Shown here piece by piece: positions 18,416 through 26,348 of a stretch of DNA of 36,760 nucleotides (positions are counted from its first letter, which is position 1; every line of letters starts with the position of its first letter). The notes below the pieces were generated by a model. It did no database searches. It worked only from the letters and a program-made list of their open reading frames with translations, and had not been told where the DNA came from. The position numbers were made by a program, and so were the translations under genes. Source of the stretch: Lactiplantibacillus herbarum (GTDB lineage Bacteria > Bacillota > Bacilli > Lactobacillales > Lactobacillaceae); NCBI RefSeq assembly GCF_001039045.1, contig NZ_LFEE01000022.1, positions 90,647 to 127,406 on the forward strand, written 5' to 3'.

Positions 18416-18585
18416 ACGAATACCCCTTACATTAATTTTATTCCGTTTTAATTGCCGTTGCGCCTCACCCTGATGAACCGTAACCTTGCTTTTTTCTGAA
18501 AATCCAATTAAAATCTATCTTAAATTATAACATACACATAACTATCAGACAGTATGAATTTGTTAACTTTCAAGGAGGATTTTCT

Positions 18586-19047
18586 ATGGCAAACACCGCA
18601 ACTTCACTCATGAACCAGCAGCTTGACGCGTTACTTTTCGAAGAAACTAACCTAGTCGCTAATCTCTCAAATGCTAGCGCCCTACTCAACAGTACTTATA
18701 CCGATCTAAATTGGGCCGGCTTCTACTTATATAATGATACAACTGGTGAACTTGATCTTGGACCCTTTCAAGGTAAAGTCGCCTGCATGCACATCAAGAT
18801 TGGCGCCGGCGTCGTTGGGACGGCCTTTGAAACCCAAAGTAATCAGCGAATCGCTGACGTTCACCAATTTCCAGGCCACATCGCCTGCGACAGTGCCAGC
18901 AACGCTGAAGTTGTAATTCCGATTACTAAGAATGGTCATCAAATTGGTGTCCTCGACGTCGACTCCCCCGTTCTCGACCGTTTTAGCGCGGAAGAGGAAG
19001 CGGAATTAGCAGAATTTGTTGCAATTCTCACCACTCATATTGACTAA
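18586..19047 (+). CDS. GAF-domain free methionine-R-sulfoxide reductase
   Basis: This is a single GAF domain of 153 residues, of the fRMsr (YtsP/YeaZ-neighbour type MsrC) family, which reduces free methionine-(R)-sulfoxide. The family framework is clear: LNWAGFYLY, LGPFQGKVAC, VHQFPGHIACDSAS and GVLDVDSP. Two of the three family cysteines are present: Cys67 (in VACMHI) and Cys101 (in HIACD). The third, in the usual GVCGTA segment, is Val77. Cys101 is the expected catalytic residue and Cys67 the resolving one. The ATG follows a perfect AAGGAGG. The promoter of rpsD overlaps its stop codon. Confidence 0.9.
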   Translation: MANTATSLMNQQLDALLFEETNLVANLSNASALLNSTYTDLNWAGFYLYNDTTGELDLGPFQGKVACMHIKIGAGVVGTAFETQSNQRIADVHQFPGHIACDSASNAEVVIPITKNGHQIGVLDVDSPVLDRFSAEEEAELAEFVAILTTHID

Positions 19048-19069
19048 TAACGGGTAAACGTGCTATATT
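19040..19069 (+). promoter_or_regulatory. Promoter of rpsD
   Basis: TTGACT (19040-19045) and TATATT (19064-19069) are 18 bp apart, with TGC making an extended -10. The -35 overlaps the last codons and stop of the GAF gene. Confidence 0.75.
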
Positions 19070-19075
19070 ACTCTT

Positions 19076-19240
19076 TGTGTAAAATAATGCAGCAGTGAGT
19101 GGGTAAGCTCGTCAACAGATTGGTGCCATATTTTGGTCAGTTAGTAACCTGCGGCTGCAATGGTGAAACCTGCAGTTCAATCTGAACGAATATCGAACTT
19201 ACATCGGATTATTTTACTCCAACTAAAATTATTGGAGGAA
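19076..19240 (+). promoter_or_regulatory. rpsD 5' leader, candidate S4 autoregulatory RNA
   Basis: About 165 bases between the probable start point and the rpsD ribosome site are non-coding and contain local stems, for example CTGCGG with CCTGCAG. In Bacillus, S4 represses its own monocistronic rpsD through a structured leader. The same is inferred here from position only; I did not model the pseudoknot. Confidence 0.45.
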
Positions 19241-19247
19241 TTTATTT

Positions 19248-19856
19248 ATGTCACGTTATACAGGCCCTAGCTGGAAAATTTCCCGTCGTTTAGGAATGTC
19301 ACTTTCCGGTACTGGTAAAGAATTAGCTCGTCGTCCTTATGCTCCTGGTGATCATGGTCAAGGTCGTCGCGGTAAGGTTTCAGAATACGGTACCCAATTA
19401 CGCGAAAAGCAAAAGTTACGGATGATGTACGGTTTAACTGAACGTCAATTCTCTAACTTATTCCTTAAAGCTGGTAAGATCCGCGAAGGTAAGCATGGTG
19501 TTAACTTCATGATCTTACTCGAACGTCGTTTAGACAACATGGTTTACCGTTTAGGTTTAGCTACGACTCGTCGTCAAGCTCGCCAATTAGTAAACCATGG
19601 TCACATCACTGTTGATGGCAAACGCGTTGATATTCCTTCATACGAAGTTGCTGTCGGCCAAGTTATCTCCGTTCGTGAAAAATCTCAAAAGTTAGTTATC
19701 ATCACTGGTGCTGTTGAAGCAGTAGTTGCACGTCCTAACTTTGTTCAATTCGATGCTGACAAGCTCGAAGGTTCATTGATTCGTTTACCACAACGTGAAG
19801 AACTTGAAGCAGATATCGACGAATCACTTATCGTTGAATACTACAACAAACTATAA
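19248..19856 (+). CDS. rpsD: 30S ribosomal protein S4
   Basis: This primary 16S rRNA-binding protein of the small subunit body has 202 residues. It opens [16 protein letters not shown] as in Firmicutes and has no zinc cysteines (the C-minus form). The S4 RNA-binding domain (about 92-155) contains [20 protein letters not shown] and [19 protein letters not shown]. Codon use is strongly biased (CGT, GGT, GAA), as expected for a ribosomal gene. The ATG follows TTGGAGGAA. It is monocistronic, with its own promoter and terminator. Confidence 0.99.
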   Translation: MSRYTGPSWKISRRLGMSLSGTGKELARRPYAPGDHGQGRRGKVSEYGTQLREKQKLRMMYGLTERQFSNLFLKAGKIREGKHGVNFMILLERRLDNMVYRLGLATTRRQARQLVNHGHITVDGKRVDIPSYEVAVGQVISVREKSQKLVIITGAVEAVVARPNFVQFDADKLEGSLIRLPQREELEADIDESLIVEYYNKL

Positions 19857-19868
19857 TTTCTGGTTTAC

Positions 19869-19897
19869 AAAAAACGTCGCGTTTGCGGCGTTTTTTT
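19869..19897 (+). terminator. Terminator of rpsD
   Basis: AACGTCGC pairs with GCGGCGTT, followed by seven T. It lies 13 bp after the stop. An A run on the other side may let it serve the convergent VOC gene too. Confidence 0.9.
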
Positions 19898-19946
19898 GTG
19901 TCCTGATTTTACTGGTCTTGCTTCCCTAACCCGATTTCAACGCAAG

Positions 19947-20303
19947 CTATTTTTTAGCAATGACGAAATAGTTACCTTCTGGGTCAGCGAAGTTAAATGT
20001 CAACGTACCGTTATTATCCACAATTGCTCCGGCACCCGGAATCTGCTGATGTAATGTCTTGAACGCGTCGCTAAATAGCATCAGTGACGGTGTCCCGTGT
20101 AAGACTTCTGGTGAAAACTTGCGAATAAATGCTTTAGGAAATAACGCTAGCTCAATTTCATCCGTAACCGCTAGTACGATTCCCTGGTATTGTTCAGGTA
20201 AAGCCAACGTTTCTACCACCGTTGCACCGATTGCTTGTTGCCAAAAATCGTTGATGACGCTGACATCATCAACGTACAACATCACACGCATTTTACTAAT
20301 CAT
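19947..20303 (-). CDS. VOC-family (glyoxalase/bleomycin-resistance fold) protein
   Basis: This is a small vicinal-oxygen-chelate fold protein of 118 residues. The N-terminal strand RVMLYVDDVSVINDFW and the C-terminal FADPEGNYFVIAKK are the usual VOC ends. The metal-ligand pattern is incomplete, so enzymatic activity is uncertain; many such proteins bind small molecules instead. The start is the ATG at 20303, eight bases after AGGGG, rather than the GTG three codons upstream inside that site. It lies 42 bp downstream of the DUF1054 gene. Confidence 0.85.
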   Translation of the reverse strand: MISKMRVMLYVDDVSVINDFWQQAIGATVVETLALPEQYQGIVLAVTDEIELALFPKAFIRKFSPEVLHGTPSLMLFSDAFKTLHQQIPGAGAIVDNNGTLTFNFADPEGNYFVIAKK

Positions 20304-20345
20304 TACAGTCACCCCTATTTTTTAGTCTCACTTACACTAAGTCGA

Positions 20346-20981
20346 TTAGTTATCCACAGCTTCTGACTGGGCGGCTACTGCGGCCATAATCGGTTGATAA
20401 ATTGGTAATAACTCGGTAAAAGTCGCGATGATGTATCGGACTAAGGCATCAGCATCTCCAAACAGTTCATCGCCCACTGGCACACTGCGCCCAACGACTA
20501 ATTCCTTGTGCTTGTACTGATCAAACTTCTGAAGCGCTTGAGCCACATTAGCAGCTGTCGCCGGTTGCGTTTCCGCTACACCGTGGTTATTACTGACCAC
20601 AAAGACTGCCGGCAAGGTTTTTAACAAGTCAGCCAATTGCGACGTACTTATGCCAGCTTGAACAGCCGCTTTACCTTCATCCAGAATATCAAAGTAAATA
20701 AACAACCGATCCGGCCACAAGCCTAATTCAAAGTGAGGCCACGCTTTATAGCTCCGCTTATTCTGACTGAAGGCAACCCACGTATCCACCGGTGGATTCT
20801 TAAAGCGGCGCAAGTGTTTAGCCACATGTGCATAAAATGGCTGTGACTTAGTAGTTTGTAAACTCGTTATGATCTGCGGTGCTACTTGTTCAAATTTGGG
20901 ATCAATCACCGTTTTGATCAGGTGCATCCGTCCTGGCAAGGTTGGCTCATTAAAAATATCAAAATCATCGTTTGTGAACAT
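20346..20981 (-). CDS. DUF1054 (YktB/UPF0637) family protein
   Basis: This is a conserved Firmicutes protein of unknown function, 211 residues. It has no signal peptide or membrane segment and is therefore cytoplasmic. Recognition rests on the F-x-x-DDFDIF opening, the AKHLRRFKNPPVDTWVAF segment, NKRSYKAWPHFELGLWPD, and the RSVP motif near residue 169. It is the first of two minus-strand genes, with the VOC gene 42 bp downstream, and is divergent from the YueI-like gene. Confidence 0.88.
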   Translation of the reverse strand: MFTNDDFDIFNEPTLPGRMHLIKTVIDPKFEQVAPQIITSLQTTKSQPFYAHVAKHLRRFKNPPVDTWVAFSQNKRSYKAWPHFELGLWPDRLFIYFDILDEGKAAVQAGISTSQLADLLKTLPAVFVVSNNHGVAETQPATAANVAQALQKFDQYKHKELVVGRSVPVGDELFGDADALVRYIIATFTELLPIYQPIMAAVAAQSEAVDN

Positions 20982-21204
20982 GACTTTCCATCGCTCCCTA
21001 CGCTATACTCTAGCCCTTCGTCATTTTCATTCGCCAGACTATCTGTCGTGACTCTGAGCTAAGTAGCTGATATACCATTACCATAGCGTATTTTAATCCG
21101 AACTGCAAAATTAAGTCCACACCAAATTTATCTGCCAAAACAACCTACTAAAAGCTCCCATTTTGGTTCGTCATCGGGTTAAGATCGCCATTCCCGGGGG
21201 AACA

Positions 21205-21213
21205 TGCTACAAT
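21205..21213 (+). promoter_or_regulatory. Extended -10 promoter of the YueI-like gene
   Basis: TGC-TACAAT lies about 32 bp upstream of the start codon. No good -35 is seen at 16-18 bp. Confidence 0.5.
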
Positions 21214-21245
21214 TGGTACTATCATCTAGGAAAGGATGTTAGACA

Positions 21246-21704
21246 ATGGCTGAAACAGACCAACAACCGGTTGACCGGATTGAAACTGCCATGCACGGGA
21301 CGCCAAAGTTGCATCCCGACGAACAACGAAAGTACCTCGGGACTTTTCGTGAACGCGTCGAAGTTGCGGTCACCGTGTATCAATTAAAACGGACTCATTA
21401 CGTCACTGAACTGACACAAGCATTCGTAGCTCACCCAGACTACCAACTCTACATCAACGGTAACTTAGATCAGGACTTTATCGGCCCCTATATCAAGGCT
21501 GCCAGTCAGGCAAACATTAAATTCACTGTTAAAACGGACGATATGTATCGCACTACGGATACGGATTATGCGCTAGTCTTCACGGCGGCAACTGCCATCA
21601 ATGAAGACGTCATCGATATCGATCAGCGCTACCAATCAACTAAGCCAACTACCCCCTGCACTAAGCAAGGCGGCCTATTCAATAAATTCAAAAAATTTCT
21701 ATAA
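21246..21704 (+). CDS. DUF1694 (YueI-like) protein
   Basis: This is a conserved Firmicutes protein of unknown function, 152 residues. The motif run MHGTPKLHPDEQRKYLGTFRERV, with LYINGNL and FTVKTDDMYRTTDTDYALVF, is typical of YueI. The fold may be a ribosomal L7Ae/L30e-like alpha/beta one, which is family knowledge and not visible directly. It has no membrane segment. The ATG follows AAAGGA. It is monocistronic, with a strong terminator. Confidence 0.87.
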   Translation: MAETDQQPVDRIETAMHGTPKLHPDEQRKYLGTFRERVEVAVTVYQLKRTHYVTELTQAFVAHPDYQLYINGNLDQDFIGPYIKAASQANIKFTVKTDDMYRTTDTDYALVFTAATAINEDVIDIDQRYQSTKPTTPCTKQGGLFNKFKKFL

Positions 21705-21740
21705 CTAAAAACGGTTTACCAATTGAAATTCGGTATGCAA

Positions 21741-21778
21741 ATAAGCGTCTGGGCTTTTATAGCCCGGACGCTTATTTT
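21741..21778. terminator. Terminator of the YueI-like gene
   Basis: ATAAGCGTC plus GGGC pairs with GCCC plus GACGCTTAT around a TTTTATA loop. A T-rich tail follows. Confidence 0.85.
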
Positions 21779-21813
21779 AGTTGCCTGAAATTACTAGCAA
21801 AAAACATCAGTAT

Positions 21814-22272
21814 TTAATTCACCGCTCCGCCAGCTAGGAAAACGTGCCATGGGGACCGGCCCCAGCCAAACTGCGGTCTGGTTCCTCACTTTTGAGCCTA
21901 AAATGCAAGTCTCAAAAGTCGTCCCGCAATCTAAGACGGCCAACAACGCCATCTTAGATTGCCTACATGGCACAATTTCCCGGCTGGCTCCGCTTAAACT
22001 TGATCACTAATTGATTGACTGGCAGCCATCTCTAGTTAATCAAGCTAATGCTACTAACAATATTCAGAAGTATAAGTCAATCTAGCTGAAGGTGGGCAGT
22101 ACTAGCGATGCAGTGAAGGTGGCGTTAGTTCGGTGTTTTTTTACCGGACTTACGCCACGGACGATCTTGGTCATTGGCGAAATGTGCCAAGGATCAAGTC
22201 GAAGATTAAGACCGCTTCTCAAGCTTAACCCGTTCCCCACAGCTGAGCTAGTACTGCCCACCGGAAGCGAAA
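21814..22272. repeat. Intergenic structured repeat, copy D (complete, ~459 bp)
   Basis: The left module (21814-21998) opens TTAATTCACCGCT and ends CTCCGCTTAAA. Its closing helix pairs GTGCCATG with CATGGCAC, and a hairpin pairs GCAATCTAAGA with TCTTAGATTGC. The spacer is about 78 bp. The right module (22077-22272) is closed by GTGGGCAGTACTAGC with GCTAGTACTGCCCAC. It includes an inner helix, GTGGCGTTAGTTCGG with CCGGACTTACGCCAC. It sits between the convergent YueI-like and gshF genes, 31 bp past the gshF stop. A 63-codon plus-strand reading inside it is not supported. Confidence 0.9.
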
Positions 22273-22303
22273 GTTATGCCTAGTATGAGGCCTCAATCTT
22301 CAA

Positions 22304-24547
22304 CTATTTAAATAAGGCGTCTAGCAAAGCCCCCGTCACCGGCTGGGCCTCCCCGAACATTGGGAAACAGTGCGGATATAAGAATGGTGCGGCGTGGATA
22401 CCCACATACACGGCCATCTCGGGATGTTCTGGCACTAATTCAGCGTAGAGATTCGGAATCATCACATCGACACCAGCTACGGATAATCCTAACTCCGAGA
22501 CTAGTTTTTCGACTGCTTGTACGTACGACGTATCCATATCATCCGTCGCATCCAAGACATCCGAACCGTTACCAAAGGTCGCATCTTCACGTAATAAGAT
22601 CTGCGTCCCCCGCCCAACAACGGAATCCAGCGTTAAGTTATAAGATTCTAACCGGTAACGTTCGATCGTACCTAATCTAAGACTGGATTGTGGGTATTTG
22701 AAGGCCGTTCCGCGCAGTACCCGTTCATTCTTACGATCCAATAAGGTCTGCACCGTTGAACGCCCGTCACCAACGATATTGGCTGGGAGTCGTTCAACGA
22801 TCGCCTGCACGTGCCCATCGATCACTAAGAAGCGGTAACTCGAAGCTACGACAACTTCTTCCGCCATGACACTGTGATTCTGTTCAAATAACTGGTGGAC
22901 CACCTGTTCAAACAATTGTCGTTCCGGCATAATTCGGAAAACAGCAACTTGATGAGCATGGTCAGCGGCCTTCAATACGATACCACCTGCTTGAACGTAG
23001 CGGTCGTAATCGTCAATCAACTGGTTAGCTGAATGGTAAGTCTGTGATGCGGGCACTTGGACGCCATGTTCAGTGAGAACTTGTTTCGCAGCTGCTTTAT
23101 GCGGCAATATCGAAGTTAGCGCTTGTGGATTCAAGTCAGTTCCACTACCAGCCACCACTAATTGTGACTGTCCCTGCTGCGTCAAGCGCAAAATATTCGC
23201 GTCAGCATCAATCACACTGGTTTTAATGCCTCTTGTTAAGGCTTGTTGTACCAATAGTTGACTTGAAATATCTAACGAAGTGAATCCTGGTAATTCAAAT
23301 GGCCGTTCCAAGGCAGCCGCTTGATAAGTCTGCGCTTGTGACATCGCCCACGTTAACGCTGACTCCTGCATTGCGACCTGGGCACTCACCGTCTTTTTCG
23401 GATCTGTCACTCGTTGTTTGAGTTGTTCCAGCAATACGATATCTTCATTTGGCAACCCGTACGTCTTCGCAAAATCAGCTAGGGCATCCAATACTTGTGC
23501 AGCCGGTTCTGCTTGAACACTGGCAGTCGTTGGATTCTCCGCAGTCACTTGCCGACTCAACTGGCCAGCCTGCTCATTTACTTTAGTGACCATCGCAGTT
23601 GGCAGTGCTGGCATCATCACAAAGTAGCTGGCCAGCAACCGCATAAAGGCCACCGCATTTTGATCAACACCCACGGGACTCGTTGGATCAAGATCTAGTC
23701 CCCGGTATTCAAGATAGTAAACACCTTGGCGTGTCAACGTCGTCAATTGTCCCGTACTCCGTAAGCGAACGGGACCGTCAAAATCATTGACACTTAACAA
23801 TTGCCCGTCATGAACCGCTGCCTCTAGCTTAGTCACGTAACGGTCAATGGCCGTGTAGTCGCCTGCAACTTGACTATAACGAGCTGCCCGATTGTGCACG
23901 CTACTGCGTTGTGGCCGTTCAGTATCCGTCACACTTAGATTAGGCGTTGCTCCGAATAAGTACTGAATCAACCAATCCATACGAACAAACCCCTGTGCGA
24001 CTTTCAAATAAACGGCATTTCGGAACTCAACGTAACTGTGATACTGTTGGTGGAATGTTTCTGCATATAAACGAGTGAAAATCTGTTCATTAAAACTCAG
24101 ATTGACGTGCGCCCCAGTAGTCATTAATTTCTGAACATCGTATTTTTTAGCCTGTTGTTGCCGACGTTTAAAGCTAACCGCATCAACATCCGCTAGTGGA
24201 ATCGTCGTTAAATCGGCTGGCAAGACTGGCGTACTCGACAGTGGCCAGAGATAGTCATCTGGTTTCAAAGCTCGCCGTGCCGCCGTATTTAGTCCATTTA
24301 AATACGCCATTAAAGCTGATAAGTCACGCATTGCCGGCGTACTGAATTTGAGTTGTGTCGCTGAAAACCCTTGACGCAGCTGACGATTACGTTGATTATC
24401 GCCAAACACTTGTGGATGCGCATTTACTGACAAGTTTCCCTGCCCGTTGACCCGTTGCATCGTCACTTCCAGCCCCATGTTCGCTTGGTGAACCAATGGG
24501 ACTAAGTGATATTGCATGATTGCTTTACCAATTGCATCTAATTCCAT
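22304..24547 (-). CDS. gshF: Bifunctional glutamate-cysteine ligase / glutathione synthetase
   Basis: This single fused enzyme makes glutathione from Glu, Cys and Gly. It has 747 residues. The N-terminal part (about 1-460) is the glutamate-cysteine ligase domain, with the GAHVNLSFNEQIFTRLY and YLEYRGLDLDPTSPVGVD segments. The C-terminal part (about 480-747) is an ATP-grasp domain, with VLKAADHAHQVAVFRI, IVGDGRSTVQTLLDRKN and VAGVDVMIPNLY. Length is normal for GshF of lactic acid bacteria. The start is the ATG at 24547, with AGGA eight bases before it. It is divergent from rarA across a 109-bp gap holding a shared inverted repeat. No terminator is seen except repeat copy D. Confidence 0.93.
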   Translation of the reverse strand: MELDAIGKAIMQYHLVPLVHQANMGLEVTMQRVNGQGNLSVNAHPQVFGDNQRNRQLRQGFSATQLKFSTPAMRDLSALMAYLNGLNTAARRALKPDDYLWPLSSTPVLPADLTTIPLADVDAVSFKRRQQQAKKYDVQKLMTTGAHVNLSFNEQIFTRLYAETFHQQYHSYVEFRNAVYLKVAQGFVRMDWLIQYLFGATPNLSVTDTERPQRSSVHNRAARYSQVAGDYTAIDRYVTKLEAAVHDGQLLSVNDFDGPVRLRSTGQLTTLTRQGVYYLEYRGLDLDPTSPVGVDQNAVAFMRLLASYFVMMPALPTAMVTKVNEQAGQLSRQVTAENPTTASVQAEPAAQVLDALADFAKTYGLPNEDIVLLEQLKQRVTDPKKTVSAQVAMQESALTWAMSQAQTYQAAALERPFELPGFTSLDISSQLLVQQALTRGIKTSVIDADANILRLTQQGQSQLVVAGSGTDLNPQALTSILPHKAAAKQVLTEHGVQVPASQTYHSANQLIDDYDRYVQAGGIVLKAADHAHQVAVFRIMPERQLFEQVVHQLFEQNHSVMAEEVVVASSYRFLVIDGHVQAIVERLPANIVGDGRSTVQTLLDRKNERVLRGTAFKYPQSSLRLGTIERYRLESYNLTLDSVVGRGTQILLREDATFGNGSDVLDATDDMDTSYVQAVEKLVSELGLSVAGVDVMIPNLYAELVPEHPEMAVYVGIHAAPFLYPHCFPMFGEAQPVTGALLDALFK

Positions 24548-24575
24548 AAAATCAATCCTCATCTATTTTAAATTC

Positions 24576-24620
24576 ATTATAAACCGATTGTTCGGTGACC
24601 TTCACCCTAAATGCTATAAT
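24576..24620. promoter_or_regulatory. Divergent gshF/rarA promoters with central inverted repeat
   Basis: The gshF -10 is TATAAT on the minus strand (24576-24581). The rarA -10 is TGC-TATAAT on plus (24612-24620). Between them GGTGA-CCT-TCACC (24594-24606) is an inverted repeat covering both -35 regions. Neither -35 resembles TTGACA. Confidence 0.5.
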
Positions 24621-24656
24621 AGTTAGGACTAGTTTTGCAAGGGAGGATTTCAAACA

Positions 24657-25937
24657 ATGCAACAACCTTTAGCCTATCGGATGCGTCCTAGGACATTAGA
24701 AGACGTTGTCGGGCAGCAACAGTTGGTTGGTCCGGGTAAGATCATTGCGCGGATGGTAACGGCCAAACGCCTGTCCTCAATGATTCTCTACGGTCCCCCA
24801 GGCACGGGTAAGACTAGTATCGCTAGTGCGATTGCTGGTTCTACCAAGTACGCCTTTCGGATGCTGAACGCCGCTACCGATAGTAAAAAACAATTACAAA
24901 TTGTCGCCGAAGAAGCCAAGATGAGTGGCACGGTCATCTTACTGTTAGATGAAATTCATCGACTAGATAAGACTAAGCAAGACTTCCTACTTCCGCACCT
25001 CGAAAGTGGCCGTATTATTTTAATCGGCGCAACCACTGAAAATCCATATATCAGTATTAACCCCGCTATTCGTAGCCGGACACAAATCTTTCAGGTCTTT
25101 CCATTAAATGATGATGATATTCAGGTCGCCGTTGAACGCGCCCTTAAAGATGAGCGTGACGGTCTCGGGAAATACCAAGTTGACCTAGCACCAGCCGCAC
25201 TACATCATCTGTGCACGGCCACAAACGGTGATCTCCGCAGTGCCCTTAATGGCTTAGAGTTAGCCGTATTGTCAACGACACCGGCTGAAGATGGTACCAT
25301 CACGATTACCCAAGCGACCATTGAAGAATGTTTGCAGAAAAAAGCGTTGTCTGCGGACAAGGACGGTGACGCCCACTACGACGTTATCTCGGCTTTCCAA
25401 AAATCAATTCGTGGTTCCGACGTCAACGCTGCCTTACATTACTTAGCACGGTTAGTCGAAGCCGGTGACCTCAAAAGTATCATGCGGCGCTTAATGGTGA
25501 TCGCCTATGAAGACATCGGTCTCGCCAATCCAACTGCTTGCGCCCACACCGTTACGGCTGTGCAGGCAGCGGATCAGCTTGGCTTTCCGGAAGCTCGGAT
25601 TCCACTGGCTAATGCCGTGATTGAACTGGCCCTATCGCCCAAATCAAACTCCGGTATTGATGCCATGGACGCTGCTTTAGCAACGGTGCGCAACGGCCAT
25701 TTTGGCGATATTCCGGCTGATCTGAAGGATGCCCACTACCAAGGAGCTGCTAAGTTAGGTCACGGTGTTGGCTATGACTTTCCACACGACCACCCTGGCG
25801 ATTGGGTTGCGCAACAATACCTCCCGGATGCCATCAAGGACGCTGAGTATTACCAGCCCAAAACCAACGGGCGCTACGAAACTGCCCTAGCAGAACAGTA
25901 TCAAAAATTATTAAAAGCTAACTCAAGAAACCGCTAA
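24657..25937 (+). CDS. rarA: Replication-associated recombination protein A (MgsA/RarA/WRNIP1 family)
   Basis: This clamp-loader-like AAA+ ATPase acts at stalled replication forks. It has 426 residues. MQQPLAYRMRPRTLEDVVGQ is the typical start. Walker A GPPGTGKT is at 46-53, Walker B ILLLDEIHR at 94-102, sensor 1 is in GATTENP, and sensor 2 lies near GDLRSALNGLE. The C-terminal tetramerisation and lid domains include VIAYEDIGLANP and VEAGDLKSIMRRL. Length is normal. The ATG follows GGGAGGA. The 6S RNA promoter lies 21 bp past its stop. Confidence 0.96.
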   Translation: MQQPLAYRMRPRTLEDVVGQQQLVGPGKIIARMVTAKRLSSMILYGPPGTGKTSIASAIAGSTKYAFRMLNAATDSKKQLQIVAEEAKMSGTVILLLDEIHRLDKTKQDFLLPHLESGRIILIGATTENPYISINPAIRSRTQIFQVFPLNDDDIQVAVERALKDERDGLGKYQVDLAPAALHHLCTATNGDLRSALNGLELAVLSTTPAEDGTITITQATIEECLQKKALSADKDGDAHYDVISAFQKSIRGSDVNAALHYLARLVEAGDLKSIMRRLMVIAYEDIGLANPTACAHTVTAVQAADQLGFPEARIPLANAVIELALSPKSNSGIDAMDAALATVRNGHFGDIPADLKDAHYQGAAKLGHGVGYDFPHDHPGDWVAQQYLPDAIKDAEYYQPKTNGRYETALAEQYQKLLKANSRNR

Positions 25938-25957
25938 CATATATTGCCGTAGAATAA

Positions 25958-25986
25958 TTGCAACTTTTATTTTAATATGCTAGACT
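25958..25986 (+). promoter_or_regulatory. Promoter of the 6S-type RNA
   Basis: TTGCAA (25958-25963) and TAGACT (25981-25986) are 17 bp apart. The predicted start is about 25993. Confidence 0.7.
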
Positions 25987-25992
25987 AAGAGT

Positions 25993-26228
25993 CGAAATTA
26001 CTAAGGTGTACGCATTGCTCTAATAAAAGTGTTGCCGAACAATTAATACTACTTTGGGACGTACCTTAGCCAATCCAATAACACGCCTTTTCACTTGGTA
26101 GTTAGCGGATCAGCCATTTCGTCCCACCTGCCTTAAAGCGGGTCAATACTGAAGGGCTTTTAACGGCACCACTAGTTTTTCCGGAAGGTGACTTCCGTGG
26201 TCAGGACTTGTCCTGGCCTTTTTTATTT
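25993..26228 (+). ncRNA. ssrS: 6S RNA (Lacto-usp motif)
   Basis: This non-coding region of about 235 bases has its own promoter and a strong terminator. It lies directly upstream of a small hypothetical gene and a usp gene. That is the defining location of the Lacto-usp RNA of lactobacilli, later assigned to 6S RNA, which binds and regulates RNA polymerase holoenzyme. Visible pairings are CTAAGGT with ACCTTAG (about 26001-26070), TGCC-TTAAAGC with GCTTTTAA-C-GGCA, and a hairpin CGGAAG-GTGA-CTTCCG before the terminator. I did not fold the full long hairpin with its central bulge, so the family call rests on position and boundaries. Confidence 0.72.
26200..26228 (+). terminator. Terminator of the 6S-type RNA
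   Basis: GGTCAGGA pairs with TCCTGGCC around a CTTG loop, followed by a run of six T. It separates the RNA from the small gene at 26349. Confidence 0.85.
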
Positions 26229-26348
26229 ACTGCTAAACGATTGAAATGGTACTAGACTCATTGCCCGTTTCAGCCATTGTAATTTCAGTTTATTTTTTAA
26301 CCACCAATTGTTTAACGCAATCATCAAATTTATCTGGAGGATTAACCC

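Noticed and set aside
1-22272. Repeat family as IS elements or CRISPR
   Set aside because: There is no transposase frame, no short regular spacer-repeat pattern, and the units are about 455 bp and kilobases apart.
22092-22283. 63-codon plus-strand ORF
   Set aside because: It lies wholly in the right module of repeat copy D. The corresponding frame is not kept in copies B and C, and the base changes follow RNA/DNA pairing rather than codons.
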